From an uncultured Peptoniphilus sp. (GTDB lineage Bacteria; Bacillota; Clostridia; Tissierellales; Peptoniphilaceae), in NCBI GenBank assembly GCA_947254665.1, contig CAMYEJ010000025.1:1-12731 (forward strand): a stretch of 12,731 nucleotides of DNA, read 5' to 3'. The position numbers and the translations under genes are program-made. The notes below the pieces were generated by a model. That model made no database searches. It saw only the letters and a program-made list of their open reading frames with translations, and was not told the DNA's origin. This document shows positions 9,301 through 12,731 of this stretch, one piece after another (the first letter of the stretch is position 1; the number at the start of each line of letters is the position of its first letter).

Positions 9301-12300
9301 TACTTTAGTGAAGATAAGAAGACCTATACCATTGAATCCATTGAAGAAAATGGATCAGGCATTTTATCTGTTCTACTTAAAAAAGGCAAGGAAACTATTA
9401 AACCACAAATACTTGATGGAAAGTATGTCTTTGATATAAAGGATATTAATCTTAAAGATTATGAGGTTGAAATTAATGACCAAGCTCGTAACGATATAAA
9501 ATATCCATTGGAAAAGGGTGTTCGTACAGGCAGTGAAAGAGGTGTGAGAATCAAAGCTCTTGCAGGTAATGATTCAGTTCCAAGTGAAGCATATGATTTT
9601 ACTATTCAAACACTAGATGGGCACATAGTAGATCCAAACAACTTAACTCCAGGAAAATATAATTTAGTTATTAATTTAAAAGATGGTAACTACAAATTAA
9701 TAGGAGATAGAGTTAGAGAGTTTGAAATAAAAGATGAAGATACAGTAAAAGAGCTAGAAGTTAGATTTGAAACTGTAGACACCACAGATGTTTATATAAG
9801 TATAAACAATCCTTACAGTATCAATGCCACCCTTGTAATTAAAAACAAAGATGTGGAAGGTCAAGAGTTTACTGTAAGTGCTAATAAGTCTGGACAAGTA
9901 TCAGTTAAACTACCAAAGGGAAACTACACCATTGAAATAAAAGGCATTGAAGAAGGTCACTATGCATTAGTTGAAGGTGGAGAAGATTTTACTGTTGGAA
10001 ATTCAAGTTTCACGACAAAAAATATTAAAATTGACAAGATTTTATCCAAAGAAATAACAGTGCAGTTGAATAGAAAAGGATATAGCGGTAGACTTCGTCT
10101 AAAACTTACAGGTTTAGATATAGACAGAACTACACAATATATAGATTTCGAACCTGGACAAGATGAAAGGACAGTTAAAATTAAATTTATCCCTTCCAAC
10201 ATACAACTATTGGATATGGAAGACGGTTATTTTGGACTTATAAAAAGCTCTAAAACATGGAAAGCTCCTCGCAGTGCAACACGCATGAGTGTAACCTTAA
10301 CTAAACTTGATCGTATAGATCCAAATTATATTGATAAGAATAAACTTCGTGAATTAGTTGCAAAGGCTCGTGAAGCTTTAGAAAACAAATCTCTATACGA
10401 AACAGAAAGTGAAGAAGATCAACGTAATTGGAGATATATCGAACTTTACTTGCCTATGGCAGAGCAAACTCTACTAAATGAAAAGGCAACTCAAGATGAA
10501 GTAGATAAGGTTTGTAACAACTTAAATGAAGGATTGAGTAAACTTCGCAAAAAAGGTGAATCTAAGTATGACTTCTCTGAGTTAAAAGAAGCCATATCAC
10601 GCGCAGAAGCTTTAAATGCAGACGATTATACCGAAGATACTTGGAAAGAAGTAAGTGATGCCTTGAATGAAGCTAAAGAAATGCTTAAAAAATCAGACAA
10701 TGAAATAAATCAAGACTTAATAGGTATCAAGAGAGATTATTTGAATGAGGCCATTGATGATTTGAAGAGAAATGATAAAAAACCTTTAGTAGATAAGAAG
10801 GCTTTACAAGATGCATTAAATAAATTTGAAGAAGCTAAGTATAATCGTGATGATTATACTCAAAAAACTTATGATCGTTTAGAGCTTGCAGTAGATACAG
10901 CTCGTGAAATTTTGGGACGTCCATTCCCTTCACAAGATTCTGTAGATAAAGCAGCTAAAGAATTAAATGGAGCTATGGAAAATCTTGAATTTACTCAGAA
11001 AAAATTAATACAAGATGAACGTGAAGCTTTGAACTCAGAAATTGCAGAAGCTCTTAAATTACAAGAAGAGGATTACACAGTTGAAAGCTGGCATACATTC
11101 CAAGAATTCTTAAAAACTGCCCAAGAAATTGCGAATGATGAAAATGCAAGTCTAGGTAGATTACAATATGGAAGAAGACAGCTAAAAGAAACTGTTGGAA
11201 ATTTAGAAAAGCGATTAGAAGAAGCGCCTACTAAAACGGAAGAATTCGAACTTCCTTTTAAAGCTCTTCATGCATCCAAGGAAAACGAATCAATGGCGGC
11301 TGGAGTATTCCATTCTCCTGCAAAAGTGATTAAGAAAACATTTAAAAATGGCAGTGTACATTATGATGTAGTTCTTAATTGTCAGGTATTAAGACTTGGC
11401 AGCATAGAAGGTCATCTAAAAGATATCTTATATGCTAGTTCTGATGTAGCTGGACTTATAGATACAATGCCACTTATTGACAAAGTTTATGATAATAATG
11501 GTGATTTAACCTCTATTACCATTAGCATGGGTAATGAAATAAAACAAGAACATTTTATTAAAGTGGAATATCTAATTGGAACTACACCAGGAGCCAACAG
11601 AGATCCTATGCGTTTAAGGTATGACATTAGTAAAATGAAACCAATAGGAGAGCCTGAAGAAGATACTAAGCTTCAAGAAGCTAAAGATGCTTTAAAACTT
11701 GCAATTAAAAACGCAGAAGAAAAAATAACTGCTGGTAAGTACACAGAAGATTCAAAAAATAAACTTAACAAGGCAATAGAAGAAGCAAAAGTAGCTCTAG
11801 GAGGAAAGGATATTACTGAGATTGAAAAAGCCACTCAGGCTGTCTCTGAAGCAGCAGAAAATTTGGTAGCTGAAGTTCCTACGCCTACACCAGAACCAAG
11901 TCCACAACCAGGGCCTACACCAGGACAAGAACCAAGTCCACAACCAGGACCTGCACCAAGACCAGAACCAAGTCCACAACCAAGGCCTACACCAAGACCA
12001 GAACCAAGTCCAATTCCAAGACCAAATCCATGGCCACGTGTAGAACCTAGACATGAAGAACCTAAGACATTTAACCAAGTAGAAATCAAAAAAGAAAATA
12101 AGGAAGTAAAGGAAATTTCAAAAGGAAATAATATGGACTTCAAAGTCAAGGTGCCTACAGAAGCTTATGTAAAAGGATTCCCAGATGGAAGATTTAAACC
12201 TGATCAAGTGGTAACTAGGGCAGAAGCAGCTCAAATTTTAGGACAGTTTATTGAAAGTAGCGGAAAATATAAACTATCAAAAGATATGGAATCTAACACT

Positions 12301-12690
12301 TGGTATTCAGACAATATGGCAAAGCTTTATGGATTAAATATCTTAACTGGATCTGAAGATGGAAAACTTCGCCCACAAGCTGGAATGAAGAGAGCTGAAC
12401 TAGCAGTAATAATCTCAAAGATACTAAATCTTAAACCAGAAAGTGCAAAATTTAAAGATGTAAAACCTAATGATTGGTACAGTGGCTATGTTGGAGCAGT
12501 GCAAGCAAAGAAAATTATTAGTGGATATACTGACGGAAGTTTTGACGGCGAACGTACAGTTACCCGTGCGGAATTAATTACTATTGTAAATCGTGCCTTT
12601 AATGTAGCAGAAAAAGGAAAAGAAACTAAGTTTAAAGATCTTTCTCCAAAACACTGGGCATATAAAGAAATTCAAAAAGCAGCCAATTAA
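6379..12690 (+). CDS. SLH-anchored S8 serine protease, C5a-peptidase-like, with NEAT-like domain
   Basis: Secreted multidomain subtilase of 2103 residues. Residues 1-31 form a signal peptide with Lys/Arg before a long hydrophobic core; cleavage is probably after GFA. An I9-like propeptide covers about 50-150. The catalytic domain (about 175-650) has Asp193 in VIDSGLD, His259 in SHGMHVSG, oxyanion Asn356 in AAGNNG and Ser584 in GTSMAAP, so it should be active. A PA domain (about 409-535) is inserted before the Ser segment, as in C5a peptidases and lactocepins. Fn3-like domains follow, including one beginning FSPNGDG at about 850, closely resembling streptococcal ScpA. Then come beta domains to about 1310, four helical FIVAR-like repeats (1313-1612), a NEAT-like domain (1617-1757), one FIVAR (1763-1832), a Pro-rich linker and SLH domains (1921-2103). 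It follows the Shr-like gene by 25 bases. Likely role (inference): wall-bound protease cleaving host proteins, possibly haemoproteins. Confidence 0.95.
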   Translation: MSIEIKFKRSILPIVLSILLLFSGIIDQGFAAAPNGAAKAVPSEVKDPSEVITLLVALKERKQEKRTGIKSVEAKELTTQEKIHEKVLYSRAARETFYESLNKMGIKYKVVETYDVAYVGLAMEVERQYIDTIKNMEDVESVEISQIFKAPKKPIMPRSTYTTMDASSNKMVEATKAWEKNYAGKGSVIAVIDSGLDPYHECMKLTDSNSGKFKSESEVKKLIDDLDIARGQYFNSKVPFGYNYANKSTSIKEVDPMSHGMHVSGIVAGNSKKIQGVAPEAQIVFMRVFGGGMFGNGTSAEIYTKAIDDAIKLGVDSMNISIGSPAGTEDYVFPNTVTALENAKQAGILVAIAAGNNGFFGYSPGLNEKPKAENPDIGMLADPSVSPNSLSVASIQNMEVAKKGIQIEGDDRVLSFQPTSNAKVTDQWVSLKDCGYGRKQDFTEDGNDSTYALIERGEPGPISGEPLSFSEKINNAKARGYAGVIIYDNEPNMPLIQVEAPGTTIPCAFVNREDGLYLKGRINSKVRFNDEFIYGKSENGGQPSEFSSWGLTPNGNLKPDIAAPGGGILSALNDNQYGVMDGTSMAAPHVAAGVALVKNRVEKDYPSYVKEAKYNLIKKLLMSTAEPYKYEDSGAYASPRQQGSGLMKVDRAIKATAYIEGSNGLTSINLGKSLSGDKVTVNFKIVNLGNDTKNYECYGVLNTDKVEGGKIILKPAKISESEPQNIVVGPNGTKDVTIELPITDKDKLEEAMKNGFFLEGFVFCKENGGVNLSAPFVGFYGSFDKLEVAEKSLYDLVKEGKRSYYYNMGKDDDYYGTNIGGEIEKNLIVLGTQADSTKANPHFDKNKIAFSPNGDGRCDKAIFMATFLRNFGGVELTIVNEAGDKVYYSNNPEDHGVKNFFVDPRMGNMFAENMMTTKPHWQWNGNDLNSKPLPDGNYKMTVKVAAAGKKIGDDSQVLEFPIIMDRVYPRVTKAYFSEDKKTYTIESIEENGSGILSVLLKKGKETIKPQILDGKYVFDIKDINLKDYEVEINDQARNDIKYPLEKGVRTGSERGVRIKALAGNDSVPSEAYDFTIQTLDGHIVDPNNLTPGKYNLVINLKDGNYKLIGDRVREFEIKDEDTVKELEVRFETVDTTDVYISINNPYSINATLVIKNKDVEGQEFTVSANKSGQVSVKLPKGNYTIEIKGIEEGHYALVEGGEDFTVGNSSFTTKNIKIDKILSKEITVQLNRKGYSGRLRLKLTGLDIDRTTQYIDFEPGQDERTVKIKFIPSNIQLLDMEDGYFGLIKSSKTWKAPRSATRMSVTLTKLDRIDPNYIDKNKLRELVAKAREALENKSLYETESEEDQRNWRYIELYLPMAEQTLLNEKATQDEVDKVCNNLNEGLSKLRKKGESKYDFSELKEAISRAEALNADDYTEDTWKEVSDALNEAKEMLKKSDNEINQDLIGIKRDYLNEAIDDLKRNDKKPLVDKKALQDALNKFEEAKYNRDDYTQKTYDRLELAVDTAREILGRPFPSQDSVDKAAKELNGAMENLEFTQKKLIQDEREALNSEIAEALKLQEEDYTVESWHTFQEFLKTAQEIANDENASLGRLQYGRRQLKETVGNLEKRLEEAPTKTEEFELPFKALHASKENESMAAGVFHSPAKVIKKTFKNGSVHYDVVLNCQVLRLGSIEGHLKDILYASSDVAGLIDTMPLIDKVYDNNGDLTSITISMGNEIKQEHFIKVEYLIGTTPGANRDPMRLRYDISKMKPIGEPEEDTKLQEAKDALKLAIKNAEEKITAGKYTEDSKNKLNKAIEEAKVALGGKDITEIEKATQAVSEAAENLVAEVPTPTPEPSPQPGPTPGQEPSPQPGPAPRPEPSPQPRPTPRPEPSPIPRPNPWPRVEPRHEEPKTFNQVEIKKENKEVKEISKGNNMDFKVKVPTEAYVKGFPDGRFKPDQVVTRAEAAQILGQFIESSGKYKLSKDMESNTWYSDNMAKLYGLNILTGSEDGKLRPQAGMKRAELAVIISKILNLKPESAKFKDVKPNDWYSGYVGAVQAKKIISGYTDGSFDGERTVTRAELITIVNRAFNVAEKGKETKFKDLSPKHWAYKEIQKAAN
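7603..7983 (+). other. Protease-associated (PA) domain inserted in the catalytic domain
   Basis: Residues about 409-535 lie between the oxyanion Asn and catalytic Ser blocks. They contain the typical PA signature EKINNAKARGYAGVIIYDNE, followed by a strand around TIPCAFVNRED. PA inserts in cell-envelope subtilases shape access to the active site and favour large protein substrates. The placement matches ScpA and PrtP type proteases. Confidence 0.85.
10315..11214 (+). repeat. Helical FIVAR-like stalk of the protease (residues 1313-1612)
   Basis: Four diverged units of about 70-75 residues are visible, at about 1317-1392, 1397-1465, 1469-1539 and 1541-1612. Each has a central [DE]-x-Y-[TE] motif such as DDYTEDTW, DDYTQKTY or EDYTVESW, then an amphipathic helix and an A-x-x-x-L-N or equivalent end. 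Unlike the receptor's FIVAR units, these differ strongly from each other in DNA, so this array is older. It probably lifts the catalytic head away from the wall and leaves the NEAT-like domain closer to the surface. Confidence 0.75.
11227..11649 (+). other. NEAT-like domain of the protease (residues 1617-1757)
   Basis: The segment opens with FELPFKALHASKENESMAAG, then FHSPAKVIKK and a YDVVLN strand, and ends in MRLRYDIS. This matches the NEAT pattern of an opening strand with KAL, a lip helix starting with Ser-Met, a P-A-K-[VL]-I-V-K strand and a closing hairpin. At the closing hairpin the usual YxxxY is absent. A Met (residue 1744 in RDPMRLRYD) falls roughly where the second Tyr would be, so Met ligation is possible but speculative. 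The NEAT call is good for the first half and weaker for the second. Confidence 0.68.
11893..12036 (+). repeat. 36-base tandem repeat encoding a Pro-rich wall-spanning linker
   Basis: Four units start at 11893, 11929, 11965 and 12001, each with GAACCAAGTCCA. They encode twelve residues of the form EPSPQPGP-[TA]-P-x-x, with the last unit degenerate (EPSPIPRPNPWP). Pro-rich segments of this kind usually cross or lie in the peptidoglycan next to the wall-binding domain. Copy number is likely to vary between strains. The receptor has a shorter, related linker at about 5610-5700. Confidence 0.9.
12139..12687 (+). other. C-terminal SLH region of the protease (residues 1921-2103)
   Basis: Three SLH motifs are seen: GFPDGRFKPDQVVTRAE, GSEDGKLRPQAGMKRAE and GYTDGSFDGERTVTRAE. 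A half-motif ending HWAYKEIQKAAN follows. The region is clearly paralogous to the receptor's C-terminus: the first unit is preceded by VPTEAYVKG here and VPNEAFVKG there, and the last twelve residues differ at one position. Both proteins should therefore bind the same wall polymer. The middle unit carries KRAE instead of TRAE. Confidence 0.95.
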
Positions 12691-12695
12691 AATTT

Positions 12696-12727
12696 AAAGG
12701 AATGGGTTAATGCTCATTCCTTTTTTT
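12696..12727 (+). terminator. Rho-independent terminator after the protease gene
   Basis: Starting 6 bases after the TAA stop, AAAGGAATGGG (12696-12706) pairs with CTCATTCCTTT (12713-12723) through eleven pairs including one G-T. The loop is TTAATG, and the T-run extends to 12727. This should end the transcript of the two-gene unit. No comparable structure exists in the 25 bases between the genes. Confidence 0.93.
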
Positions 12728-12731
12728 ATTT

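Noticed and set aside
9901..9960. LPKGN-like and other LPxxG strings as sortase signals
   Set aside because: They are internal to beta domains, are not LPXTG, and are not followed by a hydrophobic segment and positive tail. Anchoring is explained by SLH domains.
11893..12036. Regular 36-base units as a CRISPR array
   Set aside because: The units are contiguous without unique spacers, lie in frame inside a gene and encode a Pro-rich linker.
11797..12149. Minus-strand frames with Trp-rich or Gly-rich repeats
   Set aside because: They arise from the reverse complement of the Pro-rich 36-base repeat and have no independent coding evidence.
42..12690. Both frames give exactly 2103 residues, suggesting duplicated whole genes
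   Set aside because: The first length depends on an arbitrary internal ATG. The N-terminal architectures differ completely; only the NEAT, FIVAR, Pro-rich and SLH parts are related.

Overview
This window is almost entirely filled by two very large, same-strand genes for cell-surface proteins, followed by a strong intrinsic terminator. The DNA is AT-rich (roughly 35-37% GC by eye). It encodes surface proteins that end in S-layer homology (SLH) domains and combine NEAT (haem-binding type), FIVAR, leucine-rich-repeat and subtilisin domains. This points to a low-GC Gram-positive, host-associated anaerobe. A Clostridia/Tissierellia relative such as the Peptoniphilaceae anaerobic cocci is a reasonable guess, but the genus cannot be read from the sequence alone.

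Layout. Positions 1-6353 hold the 3' part of a Shr-like surface receptor whose start lies left of the window. In order it has several HID/DUF1533-like beta domains, a tandem pair of beta domains, another HID-like domain, a NEAT domain, an EF-hand-like calcium loop, a leucine-rich-repeat block, an unassigned domain, three near-identical 78-residue FIVAR repeats, a Pro-rich linker and a C-terminal SLH region. After 25 non-coding bases, positions 6379-12690 encode a complete secreted serine protease of the C5a-peptidase/lactocepin type (S8 family). It has a signal peptide, a propeptide, an intact Asp/His/Asn/Ser catalytic set, a protease-associated (PA) insert, Fn3-like domains, a helical FIVAR-like stalk, a second NEAT-like domain, another FIVAR repeat, a Pro-rich 12-residue repeat and an SLH region. 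A terminator hairpin with a T-tract follows at 12696-12727. No terminator separates the genes, so they are probably co-transcribed.

How they may work together (inference). Both products should leave the cell and be held on the wall through SLH domains. The first looks like a haemoprotein/haem receptor. The second is a protease that carries its own haem-binding-type module. The simplest reading is a surface haem-acquisition module in which one partner captures haemoglobin or another haemoprotein and the other cleaves it and takes up or passes on the released haem. The NEAT domains of both proteins lack a clear YxxxY haem-ligand motif, so haem binding itself must be tested.

The main novelty candidates are the fusion of a C5a-peptidase-like protease to a NEAT domain, the pairing of that fusion with an SLH-anchored Shr-like receptor, and an unassigned domain after the leucine-rich repeats. 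The FIVAR array also shows recent mosaic duplication.
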